Below, one piece after another: positions 8,396 to 19,159 of a DNA stretch of 64,000 nucleotides. A program made the position numbers and the translations under genes. The notes under the pieces were generated by a model, which did no database searches, was not told the origin of the DNA, and saw only the letters and a list, made by a program, of their open reading frames with translations. This DNA comes from Idiomarina aquatica (GTDB lineage Bacteria; Pseudomonadota; Gammaproteobacteria; Enterobacterales; Alteromonadaceae): the NCBI RefSeq assembly GCF_004362895.1, contig NZ_SNXI01000004.1:124001-188000 (forward strand), written 5' to 3'. Each line of letters starts with the position of its first letter. Within the stretch, counting starts at the first letter, position 1.

Positions 8396-9895
8396 ATGAG
8401 TAAAGAAATACTGTTAGTCGCAGAGGCGGTATCAAACGAGAAAGCAGTACCGCGCGAGAAAATTTTTGAAGCGTTGGAGTCGGCTCTTGCGCATGCAACT
8501 AAGAAAAAATACGACGGCGACATTGACGTCCGTATTGATATTGACCGTCAAACCGGTGAATTTGACACCTATCGTCGTTGGTTAATTGTAGAAGATAGTG
8601 ACGAAGGGTTGGAGCATCCATACCGCGAAATCAGTTTGTCAGCAGCGCAGTACGAAGACCCGTCGCTTAACGCGGGTGATTACGTTGAAGAGCAAATAGA
8701 ATCGATACAGTTTGACCGTATTACTACACAAACGGCCAAGCAGGTCATCGTGCAGAAAGTTCGCGAAGCTGAACGTGCACAGGTTGTCGATGAATATCGC
8801 GACCAGGTTGGCGAAATGGTTAGTGGTATTGTTAAACGCGCTAATCGCGAGCATGTCATTTTGGACTTGGGTAATAACGCAGAAGCGATCATTTACCGTG
8901 ACGAAATGTTGCCGCGTGAATCTGTGCGGCTCGGCGACCGTGTACGTGGATTATTGTATGATGTACGTCCGGAAGCTCGTGGGGCACAGTTATTCGTTAG
9001 CCGCACGCATCCAGAATTTCTGTTAGAGCTGTTCCGCATCGAAGTGCCGGAAATTGGCGAAGAAATGATTGAACTTAAGGGTGCAGCACGTGACCCCGGC
9101 TCACGCGCTAAAATCGCAGTTAAAAGTAACGACCGTCGGATTGACCCTGTTGGCGCTTGCGTTGGTATGCGTGGAGCACGGGTTCAGGCAGTATCGGGCG
9201 AATTAGGCGGCGAGCGCGTCGACATCGTGCTATGGGACGATAATCCGGCGCAATTCGTGATTAACGCCATGGCGCCGGCCGAAGTTGCATCGATTGTCGT
9301 GGATGAAGATGCACACACCATGGATATCGCCGTAGCGGCCGATAACCTGGCTCAGGCGATTGGTAAAAGTGGTCAAAACGTGCGTTTAGCCAGTCAGCTG
9401 AGTGGTTGGACGCTTAACGTAATGACCGAAGACGAGTTCAATGAAAAGAACGAAGCCGAAGCGCAACGTTTATTGGACTTGTTCATGAATAACCTTGATA
9501 TCGATGAAGACTTTGCCGCTGTATTAGTGGACGAAGGCTTCTCGTCGATGGAAGAAGTTGCCTATGTTCCGGTAGCTGAGTTCCTCGAAATCGAAGGTAT
9601 GGACGAAGATATTGTGGAAGAGTTGCGTGGCCGTGCGCGGGCGTACTTAACCACTAAAGCGCTGGCTAACGAGGAATCACTCGAGTCAGCTGAACCGGAT
9701 GAATCATTATTGAACTTAGAAGGTATGGATCGCCACTTAGCTTATGTATTAGCGAGTAAAGGCGTAGCCACGCTGGAAGACCTGGCCGAACAGGGTATTG
9801 ATGATTTGGCCGATATAGAAGAGCTGGATGAACAGCAAGCTGGCGAATTGATCATGAAAGCCCGCAATATTTGCTGGTTCAGCGAAGAACAGTAA
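8396..9895 (+). CDS. nusA: transcription termination/antitermination factor NusA
   Basis: A 499-aa RNA polymerase-binding factor, close to the E. coli length of 495. It has an N-terminal polymerase-binding domain (about 1-125), an S1 domain (about 135-200), two KH domains (about 230-345, with [15 protein letters not shown] and [14 protein letters not shown]) and two C-terminal acidic repeats (about 365-425 and 440-495), the gammaproteobacterial arrangement. It lies 26 nt after rimP and 24 nt before infB. Terminators in the leader fit the known autoregulation of this operon in E. coli. Confidence 0.98.
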   Translation: MSKEILLVAEAVSNEKAVPREKIFEALESALAHATKKKYDGDIDVRIDIDRQTGEFDTYRRWLIVEDSDEGLEHPYREISLSAAQYEDPSLNAGDYVEEQIESIQFDRITTQTAKQVIVQKVREAERAQVVDEYRDQVGEMVSGIVKRANREHVILDLGNNAEAIIYRDEMLPRESVRLGDRVRGLLYDVRPEARGAQLFVSRTHPEFLLELFRIEVPEIGEEMIELKGAARDPGSRAKIAVKSNDRRIDPVGACVGMRGARVQAVSGELGGERVDIVLWDDNPAQFVINAMAPAEVASIVVDEDAHTMDIAVAADNLAQAIGKSGQNVRLASQLSGWTLNVMTEDEFNEKNEAEAQRLLDLFMNNLDIDEDFAAVLVDEGFSSMEEVAYVPVAEFLEIEGMDEDIVEELRGRARAYLTTKALANEESLESAEPDESLLNLEGMDRHLAYVLASKGVATLEDLAEQGIDDLADIEELDEQQAGELIMKARNICWFSEEQ

Positions 9896-9919
9896 CGATC
9901 AGCGGAGGTACAACAGACT

Positions 9920-12607
9920 ATGGAAGAAGTAACGCTCGATAAGCTGGCCAAAGATGTCGGTACAACAGTTGATCGTCTGATTCAGCAATTTGCTGAAGCG
10001 GGCATGAAAAAGCAACCCGGTGACGGTGTCACTGAAGACGAAAAACAAAAACTGCTTGCACATTTGAATAAACAGCATGGCGGTGGCGGTAGTGCCGGCC
10101 CCAGCAAGATGACACTTAAACGCAAAACCAAAAGCACACTGAGTGTTGGCGGTGGCGGCAGTAAATCTGTGCAAGTCGAAGTACGCAAAAAGCGCACTTA
10201 TGTCAAACGCTCAACGGCTGAAGAGGCTCAGCGTCAGGAAGAAGAGCGTCTGCAGGCGGAGCGCGAAGCTGAAGAAGCGAAACGTCGCGAAGAGCAGCAG
10301 AAGCTTGAAGAAGAGCAGCGCAAAGTAGCAGAAGCTAAGGCGAAGGAAGAGCGCGAGAAGGCTGAAAAGGAAAAAGCTGAGAAAGAAAAGGCGCGAAAAG
10401 AGAAAGAAAAAGCGCGCCAAAAAGCGGAAGCTGAAAAGCGTGCGGCGATGACGCCGGAAGAACGCGAAGCGGCTGACAAAGCCAAAGCTGAAGCCGAAAA
10501 ACTTAAACGTCAGCAGGAAGAAGAAGCGCGTAAGAAAGCCGAGAAAGAAGCTGAAAAGCAGGCCGAAGAAGCGCGCAAACTGGCAGAAGAAAATGCCAAA
10601 CGCTGGGAAGAAGAAGAGAAAAAACGTAAAGAGCAAGAGAAAGAAGACGTGCACTTTACAACCTCTTCAACGGCTCAGGAAGCTGAAGATGCGCAAGATT
10701 TTGACGAAGAGCGTAAAAGCCGTCGTCGCAGTAAGAAAAGCCGTCGCAAGGAAGAAGAAGCGGACGAGCGCACACCGCGTCGTGAGAAACGTCGCAAAGG
10801 CGGTCGCCGTCCTTCTACGCTGCAGCAAGGCTTTAATAAGCCAGCACAGCCGGTGGAGCGTGAAGTTAAAATTGGCGAGACCATCACCGTAGGTGAATTA
10901 GCTAACCGCATGGCTGTTAAAGCCAGCGAGCTGATTAAAACCATGATGAAGATGGGTGAAATGGTCACCATCAACCAGATCCTTGACCAGGAAACTGCCT
11001 CGCTGGTGGTCGAAGAATTGGGTCACAAAGCGGTTGTGGTTAAAGATAACGCGCTGGAAGAAGAGGTGCTGTCTGATCGTCACGAAGGTGGCGAAGAAGA
11101 GCCTCGCGCACCGGTTGTTACTGTTATGGGTCACGTTGACCACGGTAAAACTTCACTGCTTGATTACATTCGTAAAGCGAAAGTTGCGTCAGGCGAAGCC
11201 GGTGGTATTACCCAGCATATCGGTGCTTACCACGTCGAAACGGACCAAGGTATGGTGACCTTCCTGGATACGCCGGGACACGCTGCCTTTACCTCAATGC
11301 GTGCACGTGGTGCAGGTGCTACTGACGTGGTTATTCTGGTTGTCGCTGCTGACGATGGTGTTATGCCGCAAACCAAAGAAGCGGTACAACACGCAAAAGC
11401 TGCCGGGGTTCCGTTGATTGTAGCTATCAACAAGATGGATAAGGAAGAAGCGGATCCGGATCGGGTTAAAAACGAGCTGGCACAAATTGATGTTATCCCT
11501 GAAGACTGGGGTGGCGATGTGATGTTTATTCCTGTTTCTGCGCATTCCGGAATGGGTATTGATGAATTGCTGGAAGGCATCTTGCTGCAGTCAGAAGTAC
11601 TTGACCTGAAAGCGGAAAAAACCGGCATGGCATCGGGTATCGTGGTTGAATCCCGACTCGACCGTGGCCGCGGACCGGTAGCAACGGTATTGGTACAACG
11701 TGGCTTGCTGAAGCAGGGTGATGTTGTATTGTGTGGCCTCGAATATGGCCGTATCCGTGCGATGCGTGACGAGACCGGTAAAGAAATTAAAGAAGCGGGG
11801 CCGTCTATTCCGGTCGAGATCCTGGGTCTATCCGGTGTACCACAAGCCGGTGATGAAGCAACGGTTGTTAAAGATGAGCGTAAAGCGCGCGAAGTAGCTA
11901 ACTACCGTCAGGGTAAATACCGCGAAGTGAAGCTGGCTAAACAGCAAAAAGCGAAGCTGGAAAACATGTTCGCAAACATGGCTGAAGGCGACGTTTCTGA
12001 GCTTAATATCGTGTTGAAGTCTGACGTACAGGGCTCTCTGGAAGCGATCTCAGATGCTTTGGTTAAGCTGTCGACTGACGAAGTCAAAGTTAATATTATT
12101 GGCTCCGGTGTTGGTGGTATCACCGAAACTGATGTGTCGCTGGCCAGCGCGTCAAACGCTATCGTCGTTGGTTTTAACGTTCGTGCCGAAGCCGCAGCTA
12201 AAAAGCTGGTTGAACAGGAAAGTGTGGATCTACGCTACTACAGCGTTATCTATGACCTGATTGACGAAGTTAAAGCGGCAATGACCGGTATGTTGCAGCC
12301 TGAATTCAAGCAACAGATTATTGGTCTGGCAGAAGTTCGTGACGTCTTTAAGTCGCCAAAACTGGGTGCCATCGCAGGTTGTATGGTTACCGAGGGTATT
12401 GTTAAGCGTTCTGCACCGATTCGTGTATTGCGTGACAACGTGGTGATTTACGAAGGCGAGCTGGAATCATTGCGTCGCTTTAAAGATGACGTACAGGAAG
12501 TTCGCAACGGTATGGAATGTGGTATCGGTGTTAAGAACTACAATGACGTTAAAGAAGGCGACCAGATCGAAGTATTCGAGACCATTCAGGTTGAGCGTAC
12601 GTTATAA
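9920..12607 (+). CDS. infB: translation initiation factor IF-2
   Basis: An 895-aa GTPase that brings initiator tRNA to the 30S subunit and promotes subunit joining. An N-terminal IF2 domain (about 1-50) is followed by a long Lys/Glu/Ala/Arg-rich, probably helical region (about 75-290) and a second IF2 N domain. The G domain shows GHVDHGKT at 404-411, DTPGH from D450 and NKMD from N504, then the beta-barrel and fMet-tRNA-binding C-terminal domains. Shorter isoforms from internal starts are known in E. coli; I could not confirm such a start here. Confidence 0.98.
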   Translation: MEEVTLDKLAKDVGTTVDRLIQQFAEAGMKKQPGDGVTEDEKQKLLAHLNKQHGGGGSAGPSKMTLKRKTKSTLSVGGGGSKSVQVEVRKKRTYVKRSTAEEAQRQEEERLQAEREAEEAKRREEQQKLEEEQRKVAEAKAKEEREKAEKEKAEKEKARKEKEKARQKAEAEKRAAMTPEEREAADKAKAEAEKLKRQQEEEARKKAEKEAEKQAEEARKLAEENAKRWEEEEKKRKEQEKEDVHFTTSSTAQEAEDAQDFDEERKSRRRSKKSRRKEEEADERTPRREKRRKGGRRPSTLQQGFNKPAQPVEREVKIGETITVGELANRMAVKASELIKTMMKMGEMVTINQILDQETASLVVEELGHKAVVVKDNALEEEVLSDRHEGGEEEPRAPVVTVMGHVDHGKTSLLDYIRKAKVASGEAGGITQHIGAYHVETDQGMVTFLDTPGHAAFTSMRARGAGATDVVILVVAADDGVMPQTKEAVQHAKAAGVPLIVAINKMDKEEADPDRVKNELAQIDVIPEDWGGDVMFIPVSAHSGMGIDELLEGILLQSEVLDLKAEKTGMASGIVVESRLDRGRGPVATVLVQRGLLKQGDVVLCGLEYGRIRAMRDETGKEIKEAGPSIPVEILGLSGVPQAGDEATVVKDERKAREVANYRQGKYREVKLAKQQKAKLENMFANMAEGDVSELNIVLKSDVQGSLEAISDALVKLSTDEVKVNIIGSGVGGITETDVSLASASNAIVVGFNVRAEAAAKKLVEQESVDLRYYSVIYDLIDEVKAAMTGMLQPEFKQQIIGLAEVRDVFKSPKLGAIAGCMVTEGIVKRSAPIRVLRDNVVIYEGELESLRRFKDDVQEVRNGMECGIGVKNYNDVKEGDQIEVFETIQVERTL

Positions 12608-12643
12608 GATCGGCGCCAGAGTATAAGAGACCATAGGAAATTT

Positions 12644-13021
12644 ATGCCGCAAGATTTTAGTCGTACCGAACGCGTAAGACACCAGCTACAGCGCGAGATA
12701 GCGGTTATCCTGCAACGCGAGGTCAAAGATCCTCGCGTTAGCATGGTTACCGTATCGGATGTTGAGGTGTCGCGCGATCTTGCTTACGCCAAGGTCTTCG
12801 TCACGTTTTTTAACGATGACGATAGTGAAGTAAAGCAGGCTATTAAAATCCTTAACGACGCATCGGGCTTTATTCGTTCGCTGTTAGGTAAACGAATTAA
12901 AGCGCGGGTTGTTCCGGAGTTAAAGTTTCATCACGATACTTCGTTAAACGAGGGTATCCGTATGAGTCGATTAGTGGACGAAGCGCGTAAACGCGACCGT
13001 AACGATTCGTCAGAGGATTAG
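12644..13021 (+). CDS. rbfA: ribosome-binding factor A
   Basis: A 125-aa KH-like protein for 16S rRNA 5'-end maturation and cold growth. The N-terminus [19 protein letters not shown] and the [17 protein letters not shown] strand are typical, and the tail is acidic. It sits between infB (36 nt) and truB (4 nt) in the conserved operon. Confidence 0.96.
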   Translation: MPQDFSRTERVRHQLQREIAVILQREVKDPRVSMVTVSDVEVSRDLAYAKVFVTFFNDDDSEVKQAIKILNDASGFIRSLLGKRIKARVVPELKFHHDTSLNEGIRMSRLVDEARKRDRNDSSED

Positions 13022-13025
13022 TTTA

Positions 13026-13985
13026 ATGGCTAAGGCAAAACCCCGTAAAGGCCGTCCGGTCAGCGGTGTGGTGTTATTAGATAAAGCGAAGGGCATGAGT
13101 TCAAACCATGCCCTTCAACGTGTAAAACGCCTGTATAACGCACAAAAGGCGGGCCATACCGGCGCTCTGGATCCACTTGCTACCGGTTTACTACCGGTGT
13201 GTTTAGGCGAAGCAACCAAGTTTTCTCAGTACCTGCTGGATGCGGACAAAGCGTACCGGGTTCAGGCTCAGCTTGGTGTGCGCACGTCTACCAGTGATGC
13301 TGAAGGCGAGGTGGTAGAAACGCATCCGGTTGCAGTTACTGCTGACGATGTAAACGCCATACTGCCTGGTTTTATTGGTGAACAAGAGCAAACGCCGTCG
13401 ATTTATTCGGCCTTAAAATACGAAGGGCGACCACTATATTATTATGCCCGCAAAGGCATCGAAGTCCCCCGTAAAACGCGTTCAATTACCATCCATAAAA
13501 TTGACTTTATTGGGCTGCAAGGCGATTTACTCGAGCTACAGGTTAGTTGCTCTAAAGGCACCTATATTCGTACGTTAATTGATGATTTGGGGCAGCGGCT
13601 AGGCTGTTGTGCTCACGTGACGTTGTTGCACCGTAATGGCGTAGCAGATTTAGATGCAAACGAGATGGTAACAGTCGAGCAGTTGGAATCACTGGATGGC
13701 GAAGCGCAGCTCGATGCCTTGTTAAAGCCGGTAGATTGTTTGCTATCAGCCTTGCCTCAACAAAGCATTACTCAGGCACAAGCACGTGACTTACTGCATG
13801 GCCAGCCGGTGGCTAACAACACCGAGTTGACTAGCGAGGGCGAAGAGTGTCGTATGGTGGCGAAACATAGCTCGGGTAAGGATGCCTTTATCGGGGTCGG
13901 CGCATTGCGTAAAGACAATCAGTTCTGGCCTAAACGGGTATTGGCATTGGATTTTTGTGATTTTACCCTGGCTGATTTGGTTTAA
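13026..13985 (+). CDS. truB: tRNA pseudouridine(55) synthase TruB
   Basis: A 319-aa cytoplasmic enzyme making pseudouridine 55 in the T-loop of tRNAs. The catalytic motif GHTGALDPLATG places the nucleophilic Asp at 49 (48 in E. coli). The family insertions and the C-terminal PUA-like domain are present (total close to E. coli's 314). It is the last gene of the rimP operon; no clear terminator follows and the rpsO promoter begins just after its stop. Confidence 0.96.
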   Translation: MAKAKPRKGRPVSGVVLLDKAKGMSSNHALQRVKRLYNAQKAGHTGALDPLATGLLPVCLGEATKFSQYLLDADKAYRVQAQLGVRTSTSDAEGEVVETHPVAVTADDVNAILPGFIGEQEQTPSIYSALKYEGRPLYYYARKGIEVPRKTRSITIHKIDFIGLQGDLLELQVSCSKGTYIRTLIDDLGQRLGCCAHVTLLHRNGVADLDANEMVTVEQLESLDGEAQLDALLKPVDCLLSALPQQSITQAQARDLLHGQPVANNTELTSEGEECRMVAKHSSGKDAFIGVGALRKDNQFWPKRVLALDFCDFTLADLV

Positions 13986-13988
13986 TCA

Positions 13989-14016
13989 TTGATTTTGTAG
14001 GTTAGCGCTATATAAT
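13989..14016 (+). promoter_or_regulatory. rpsO promoter
   Basis: TTGATT (13989-13994) and a perfect TATAAT (14011-14016) with a 16-nt spacer start right after the truB stop. The roughly 60-nt leader to rpsO is where S15 autoregulation by an RNA fold operates in E. coli; I see an AGGAGT binding site but did not model a pseudoknot. Confidence 0.75.
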
Positions 14017-14081
14017 ACCCGCTCGGCTTGCCGCTGAATTAGTGATCGGAGGCAAGGTTATTTTTTAATTAGGAGTACACT

Positions 14082-14351
14082 ATGTCACTAACTGTAGAAC
14101 AGAAAGCAGAAATTCTGAAAGAATTTGGTCGCGGCGAAAACGACACCGGTTCACCGGAAGTGCAAATCGCACTGCTGACTAAGAACCTGGCAGAATTGCA
14201 GGGTCACTTTAAAGCGCACAAAAAAGACCATCACTCACGTCGTGGTTTGTTGCGTATGGTTAGCCAACGTCGTAAATTGTTGGACTACCTGAAAAAGAAA
14301 GATCAATCGCGTTACCTGGCGGTTGTAGAAAAGCTAGGCATCCGTCGCTAA
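14082..14351 (+). CDS. rpsO: 30S ribosomal protein S15
   Basis: An 89-aa primary 16S rRNA-binding protein, the exact usual length. Conserved stretches are [23 protein letters not shown] and RKLLDYLKK. It has its own promoter and terminator, and pnp follows, the E. coli rpsO-pnp arrangement. Confidence 0.98.
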   Translation: MSLTVEQKAEILKEFGRGENDTGSPEVQIALLTKNLAELQGHFKAHKKDHHSRRGLLRMVSQRRKLLDYLKKKDQSRYLAVVEKLGIRR

Positions 14352-14374
14352 GACATGCGTTGAGCAGATTTCGT

Positions 14375-14400
14375 AAAAAAGGGCCGTCAGGCCCTTTTTT
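14375..14400 (+). terminator. intrinsic terminator after rpsO
   Basis: AAAAAAGGGCC-GTCA-GGCCCTTTTTT, a compact stem with A and T tracts on both sides, 24 nt after the rpsO stop. Confidence 0.92.
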
Positions 14401-14502
14401 ATTGTCTTTTTTTCGCCCAATTTACGGCTTTTTTTAAGCAAAGGGTCTTAATTTTGTGATTGATGCCTTATACTATGGCGCGAGTAAAAAAAGAGAGAAG
14501 AC

Positions 14503-14522
14503 GAGTACCAATCCGGGTGCTC
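14503..14522 (+). promoter_or_regulatory. pnp leader stem-loop
   Basis: A 7-bp stem (GAGTACC with GGGTGCTC, one G-T pair) lies about 30 nt before the pnp start. In E. coli the pnp leader hairpin is cut by RNase III and lets polynucleotide phosphorylase limit its own synthesis. The equivalence here is inferred from position only. Confidence 0.4.
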
Positions 14523-14551
14523 ACATTCAGTAAGGTAAAGGAAAGCAAATC

Positions 14552-16693
14552 GTGAATCCGATAACTAAACAATTTCAATACGGTCAGCACACTGTCACTT
14601 TAGAAACCGGCGTTATTGCACGTCAGGCGACAGCCGCTGTAATGGCAAGCATGGACGACACCACAGTGTTGGTGACCGTGGTAGCAAAAAAAGACGCGAA
14701 AGAGGGACAAAGCTTTTTCCCGCTAACCGTTAACTACCAGGAAAAAACTTACGCCGCAGGTAAAATTCCGGGTGGCTTCTTTAAACGCGAAGGCCGCCCC
14801 AGCGAGAACGAAACATTAACCTCGCGCCTGATCGACCGCCCAATCCGCCCACTGTTCCCTGAAGGCTTCATGAACGAAGTTCAGGTTGTGGCTACCGTGG
14901 TTTCGGTAAATCCTGAAGTAAACCCTGACATCGTTGCGTTGATTGGTACATCAGCTGCATTAGCTATTTCAGGCGTTCCTTTTGCCGGACCTATTGGTGC
15001 CGCACGCGTTGGTGTGGTTGATAACGAATATGTCTTAAACCCGACCATGACCGAACTGGCTAGCTCACAGCTTGACTTAGTCGTTGCAGGTACTGAGCAA
15101 GCCGTATTAATGGTTGAGTCAGAAGCGGAACTGCTGTCTGAAGACCAAATGTTGGGTGCTGTTGTATACGGTCACGAACAAATGCAAACCGTAGTCGGTG
15201 CCATTAATGAATTTGCGGCTGAAGCCGGCAAAGAGAAGTGGGATTGGCAGGCACCTGCCAAAGACGAGTCTTTACAAAATAAAGTCCGTGAACTGGCAGA
15301 GCAGGGCATCGGCGAAGCATACCGCATCACTGATAAAGCCGAGCGTAAAGGCAAGCTTGATGAAGTAAAACAAGCGATGACTGAAAAGCTGGTAGCGGAA
15401 GACGAAAACGTTGACCTGGAAGCTGCTGGCGAAATTTTCCATGATTTGGAAAGTGATGTTGTTCGTAGTCGTATCATTGCTGGTGAAAAGCGTATCGACG
15501 GGCGTGACCCGGACATGGTTCGTGCTATCAGTGTTGCTACCGGCGTATTGCCGCGCACTCACGGTTCTGCGTTGTTTACCCGTGGTGAAACTCAGGCGTT
15601 AGTCGCTGCAACATTAGGTACTGAACGTGATGCACAGATGATTGACGAGCTGACCGGTACTAACACCAGTCGCTTTATGCTGCATTATAACTTCCCTCCG
15701 TACTGTGTTGGTGAAACCGGTATGGTTGGCGCACCTAAGCGTCGTGAAATTGGTCACGGGCGTTTGGCAAAACGTGGTATCCAGGCAGTTATGCCAAGCC
15801 ACGAAGAATTCCCGTATACCATTCGCGTGGTATCTGAAATTACCGAATCTAACGGTTCAAGCTCAATGGCATCTGTATGTGGATCGTCGTTAGCATTGAT
15901 GGATGCGGGTGTACCGATTAAGTCATCGGTTGCCGGTATCGCTATGGGTCTGGTAAAAGAAGGCGACAAGCACGTTGTCTTGTCTGATATTCTGGGTGAT
16001 GAAGATCACTTAGGTGATATGGACTTTAAAGTTGCGGGTAACACTGATGGTATTACTGCACTGCAGATGGATATCAAAATCGACGGCATTACCCGTGAAA
16101 TCATGGAAAGTGCGCTGGCACAGGCAAAAGCGGCTCGCTTACATATCCTGAAAGTGATGGATGAAGCTATCGGTAGCCACCGTGAAGAGCTTTCAAGCTA
16201 CGCGCCTCGCTTCAGCACCATCAAAATTGATCAGGACAAGATCAAAGACGTTATCGGTAAAGGCGGTGCGGTGATTCGTGAACTGACTGAATCAACCAAC
16301 ACCAATATCGAAATTGGTGATGACGGTACTATCAAGATTGCTGCCAGTGACCAGGCTGATGCTGATGCTGCGATTGAGAAAATCAAGCAGCTTACGGCAA
16401 ACGTCGAAGTCGGCAAAATTTACCAGGGTAAAGTTGCTCGCATCGTCGATTTCGGTGCCTTTGTAACGGTATTACCGGGTAAAGATGGTTTGGTACATAT
16501 TTCTCAGATCGCTGAAGAGCGTGTTAACGACGTAAATGAGTACTTGAAAGTCGGTGATATTGTGCCGGTTAAAGTACTGGAAATCGACCGTCAGGGTCGC
16601 GTGCGTCTTAGCATGAAAGAAGCAGCAGAGAAAAAAGAAGAACCTAAAGCGGAAGCTGAAAGCAACGAAGATGCTGACGGCAATAACGAATAA
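14552..16693 (+). CDS. pnp: polyribonucleotide nucleotidyltransferase (PNPase)
   Basis: A 713-aa 3'-5' phosphorolytic exoribonuclease and degradosome component. Two RNase PH domains (about 10-220 and 315-540) flank an alpha-helical linker, followed by a KH domain (about 555-615, [15 protein letters not shown]) and an S1 domain (about 622-692). The last 20 residues are acidic. It starts at GTG with AAGGAAAG 8-10 nt upstream, and a strong terminator follows. Confidence 0.98.
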   Translation: MNPITKQFQYGQHTVTLETGVIARQATAAVMASMDDTTVLVTVVAKKDAKEGQSFFPLTVNYQEKTYAAGKIPGGFFKREGRPSENETLTSRLIDRPIRPLFPEGFMNEVQVVATVVSVNPEVNPDIVALIGTSAALAISGVPFAGPIGAARVGVVDNEYVLNPTMTELASSQLDLVVAGTEQAVLMVESEAELLSEDQMLGAVVYGHEQMQTVVGAINEFAAEAGKEKWDWQAPAKDESLQNKVRELAEQGIGEAYRITDKAERKGKLDEVKQAMTEKLVAEDENVDLEAAGEIFHDLESDVVRSRIIAGEKRIDGRDPDMVRAISVATGVLPRTHGSALFTRGETQALVAATLGTERDAQMIDELTGTNTSRFMLHYNFPPYCVGETGMVGAPKRREIGHGRLAKRGIQAVMPSHEEFPYTIRVVSEITESNGSSSMASVCGSSLALMDAGVPIKSSVAGIAMGLVKEGDKHVVLSDILGDEDHLGDMDFKVAGNTDGITALQMDIKIDGITREIMESALAQAKAARLHILKVMDEAIGSHREELSSYAPRFSTIKIDQDKIKDVIGKGGAVIRELTESTNTNIEIGDDGTIKIAASDQADADAAIEKIKQLTANVEVGKIYQGKVARIVDFGAFVTVLPGKDGLVHISQIAEERVNDVNEYLKVGDIVPVKVLEIDRQGRVRLSMKEAAEKKEEPKAEAESNEDADGNNE

Positions 16694-16711
16694 TCGTTAA
16701 TTTACGCTAAC

Positions 16712-16747
16712 AAACCCCGCTGTGCGCTAGCTCAGCGGGGTTTTTTT
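16712..16747 (+). terminator. intrinsic terminator after pnp
   Basis: AAACCCCGCTG pairs with CAGCGGGGTTT across a 10-nt loop, followed by seven T residues. Confidence 0.93.
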
Positions 16748-16789
16748 ATGTTGTAATAGAACCTCATTTAAATGAGGAATTAAATCACT

Positions 16790-17671
16790 ATGCGCTTTCA
16801 GCATGCTTGGGTTGCCGGTATTCTGCTTTCGGGGTTACTTGGAGGCTGCGCCATGCAACCTGCAAATGATAATGTTGCGATGACCCATCTGGTTATTGCT
16901 GAACCTGAGCGTGCAGAGTTTCGCTACGAAATTGAACTGGCAAAATTGAATCAGGTGTTGCAGCAAGATCTAGACGCCGAACAATTGGGCATGGCGTATT
17001 ATCGTCGCGGTGCGTTATACGATGCCTTAGGCCTGCGCACACTGGCGCGAATGGACTTTACCCGCGCTATTGATTACCAGCCCCGGTTAGCCGATGCGTA
17101 CAACTTTTTGGGCATCCAGTACACCGAATTACAGGAATTCGATTATGCCTATGAAGCCCTGGACTCGGCAATTGAACTGGAGCCAGAGCATCCCTACGCT
17201 TATCTTAATCGCGGCATTGCCGAATATTATGACCGCCGATTAAAATTTTCTGTCGACGATTTACAGCAACATCTTGCACTTGATCCCGGCGATCCGTATC
17301 GCGTGCTATGGCTGTTTTTAGCTCAGCACAGAACGCAGCCGCAGCAGGCTAAGACGACATTACGCGAAAATGCCGAAGCTATTGCTGCCGACGACTGGGC
17401 TAACGATTTGGTCGCTTTGTACCTGGGAGACATGTCTGAGCGACACTTTCTGTCGCGTATGACTGACAATTTACGCGCCAACGAAACACTGACCGAACGC
17501 CTGTGCGAAGCCTATTTTTATCTGGGCAAGCAGCAGCAAATAAAAGGTAACTGGGCCAGAGCCATGAACTACTTTAAATTGGCGCTGACGACCAATGTAC
17601 ATGAATTTGTCGAACATCGGTATGCCCGTATCGAACTTGAGCGTAGCCGGGAGCAGCTTGCCAGCCAATGA
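16790..17671 (+). CDS. nlpI: TPR lipoprotein NlpI
   Basis: A 293-aa outer-membrane lipoprotein (E. coli 294 aa). The signal peptide ends in a lipobox-like LGGC at about residues 18-21, followed by tandem TPR helices (for example AYYRRGALYDALGLR and AYNFLGIQYTELQEF). In E. coli NlpI is an adaptor that brings the protease Prc to the peptidoglycan hydrolase MepS and scaffolds other hydrolases. It follows pnp as in E. coli. Its stop overlaps the next gene by 4 nt (ATGA), implying coupled translation with a peptidase. Confidence 0.94.
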   Translation: MRFQHAWVAGILLSGLLGGCAMQPANDNVAMTHLVIAEPERAEFRYEIELAKLNQVLQQDLDAEQLGMAYYRRGALYDALGLRTLARMDFTRAIDYQPRLADAYNFLGIQYTELQEFDYAYEALDSAIELEPEHPYAYLNRGIAEYYDRRLKFSVDDLQQHLALDPGDPYRVLWLFLAQHRTQPQQAKTTLRENAEAIAADDWANDLVALYLGDMSERHFLSRMTDNLRANETLTERLCEAYFYLGKQQQIKGNWARAMNYFKLALTTNVHEFVEHRYARIELERSREQLASQ

Positions 17672-18786
17672 CAAGGTTACTGTTAGCGGCGCTTCTGGTG
17701 CTGACTTTAACTGGATCGGCGCGGCCGACAGAGTCGCAGCAACGCTGGTATGAAGCTTTCGCCGGGCAACCAGAAGCACAAAACCAGCTAGCCCGGAGCT
17801 TTTGGCTGCAACACCAAAAAAGTAATGCTTTGTACTGGTGGCAACGCGCAGCCAAAGCGGGTTCTGTAAGCGCTGTTAATAGGCTGCTTGAGTATTTCCC
17901 GGGCAATCGCCAACAATGGCTAAAACTTGGCGTAGAACAAGGCAGTGCGTTAGCTATTAAGCAGTTGGCACGTTATCAACTGACTGATGCTCAGGTTAAC
18001 TGGCAGGACTGGCAAAGGCGTTGGTGGCAAGCCGAATACAAAAGCGCACTGCAGCCGGAATTCGGTGACATTGCCGCACTGCAGGGGCAACCGACTGTTT
18101 GTACCGAGCAGGTCACTGTGACGGGAGCCAGCCATGCCGATAAAGCCCGCTACCTGGCTTTGTTACAACAGCTTAAGCAGCTGCCGTTGCCTACTTCACA
18201 ATGGTGTTTTAACTGGCAAACGCAGCCGCAACTAAGCTGTCAGTCAGCGGACGGTATTGCCCGTGCCCAGTGTGACGTTGATACGACCGGGCGCACCATT
18301 ATTCTTGCAGGGCAGGGTAAGGCGTCCTCGTCCACTAATCGCATAACATTAACGCAAAGTAGTCAGCGCAAGGTGCTGGCTCATGAGCTTGGCCATTGGC
18401 TGGGTCTAGCTGACGAGTATGCTATGTCACGCCCGCTGGCTGAACAGTTTTGTCGCGGTGACTATAATTTTGACGCACGTAACCTGGTGATCACACGGCA
18501 GCAGATCATGTCTAAGGCTGAATTGAAATCGCTTTGGCAACGTCTGCCGTGGCGTGATGCGGTTAAGGATTGGCGTCAACTAGGGGTAAAGCGGGACAAT
18601 GATAGCTGGCAGTTAGGTAGTCAGCAACAATCGGTGGGCTTGTATAAGGCGGCAACGTGTGACTATTTGCCCGGCTATTATGCCTGGAAACCGGTAGCCG
18701 AAATTACCGCGATGGAGCGTCACCAAAGCGACCATTGGCCGGCGCTTTATATCAAGCTAATAAATCAGAACTTGATGGCTAACTGA
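17668..18786 (+). CDS. exported zinc metallopeptidase-like protein, uncharacterised
   Basis: A 372-aa protein with a signal peptide (about 1-19) and a Sel1/TPR-like helical N-terminal half (repeats such as NALYWWQRAAKAGSVSAVNR). The C-terminal half has the zinc motif HELGHWLGLAD at 239-249, an HExxHxxGxxD pattern of the metzincin kind. Cysteines at 145, 180, 191, 202 and 268 or so could form periplasmic disulfides. The start ATG lies in the nlpI stop. I do not recognise a named family. Coupling to nlpI, whose product recruits proteases to cell-wall hydrolases, suggests an envelope role, but that is inference. Its last 22 nt overlap the convergent MAPEG gene. Confidence 0.8.
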   Translation: MTRLLLAALLVLTLTGSARPTESQQRWYEAFAGQPEAQNQLARSFWLQHQKSNALYWWQRAAKAGSVSAVNRLLEYFPGNRQQWLKLGVEQGSALAIKQLARYQLTDAQVNWQDWQRRWWQAEYKSALQPEFGDIAALQGQPTVCTEQVTVTGASHADKARYLALLQQLKQLPLPTSQWCFNWQTQPQLSCQSADGIARAQCDVDTTGRTIILAGQGKASSSTNRITLTQSSQRKVLAHELGHWLGLADEYAMSRPLAEQFCRGDYNFDARNLVITRQQIMSKAELKSLWQRLPWRDAVKDWRQLGVKRDNDSWQLGSQQQSVGLYKAATCDYLPGYYAWKPVAEITAMERHQSDHWPALYIKLINQNLMAN

Positions 18787-19157
18787 GCCAACATCAAGAC
18801 CGGACACAGCAACGCAAAAAACCATACTAACGAGCGCAGTTTGTCGGCATTTAATAAGTAAAGCACGTGGTAAGTAACGCGCAATACGATAAAGGCTACC
18901 GCCAACTGTATGCTGCGCTCGGTCACCGCGTCGGTAGCCAGCGTAGCTAAAACTGCCGCAGCAAATAACGGGAAAGCTTCGTAGGCGTTGTAATGACCGG
19001 CAACGGCGCGAGCGCCAATGCCGGTTAGTCGCTGTTGTTGTGCGCGAGGGTGCTTGTTGTCATAGCCGCGATCACGATTCTGAAAGTAAACCACAGGGGC
19101 TTTAGCCAGAATCGGCAACAAACCTGCTATCAACAAACACCACAGCAACACACTCAT
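18765..19157 (-). CDS. MAPEG family membrane protein
   Basis: A 130-aa integral membrane protein with four hydrophobic segments. It has the MAPEG signature region: Arg/Ala-rich GARAVAGHYNAYEAFPLFAA after the first helix, where the Glu and Asn of NxxExxPLF lie in the glutathione site of studied members. Bacterial members are mostly uncharacterised; some are glutathione S-transferases. It ends inside the metallopeptidase gene on the opposite strand and starts 2 nt after lipA ends, so it could be the last gene of the lipB-lipA transcript. Confidence 0.85.
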   Translation of the reverse strand: MSVLLWCLLIAGLLPILAKAPVVYFQNRDRGYDNKHPRAQQQRLTGIGARAVAGHYNAYEAFPLFAAAVLATLATDAVTERSIQLAVAFIVLRVTYHVLYLLNADKLRSLVWFFALLCPVLMLAQLAIKF

Positions 19158-19159
19158 GG

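Noticed and set aside
10211-10654. Minus-strand open frame of 147 codons opposite infB
   Set aside because: It is a Phe/Leu-rich antisense shadow of the Lys/Glu/Ala-rich linker of IF-2; no start signals and no plausible protein.
18765-18786. 22-nt overlap of convergent genes as an annotation error
   Set aside because: Both frames have clear family or domain features up to their ends, so a real short tail-to-tail overlap is the simpler reading.
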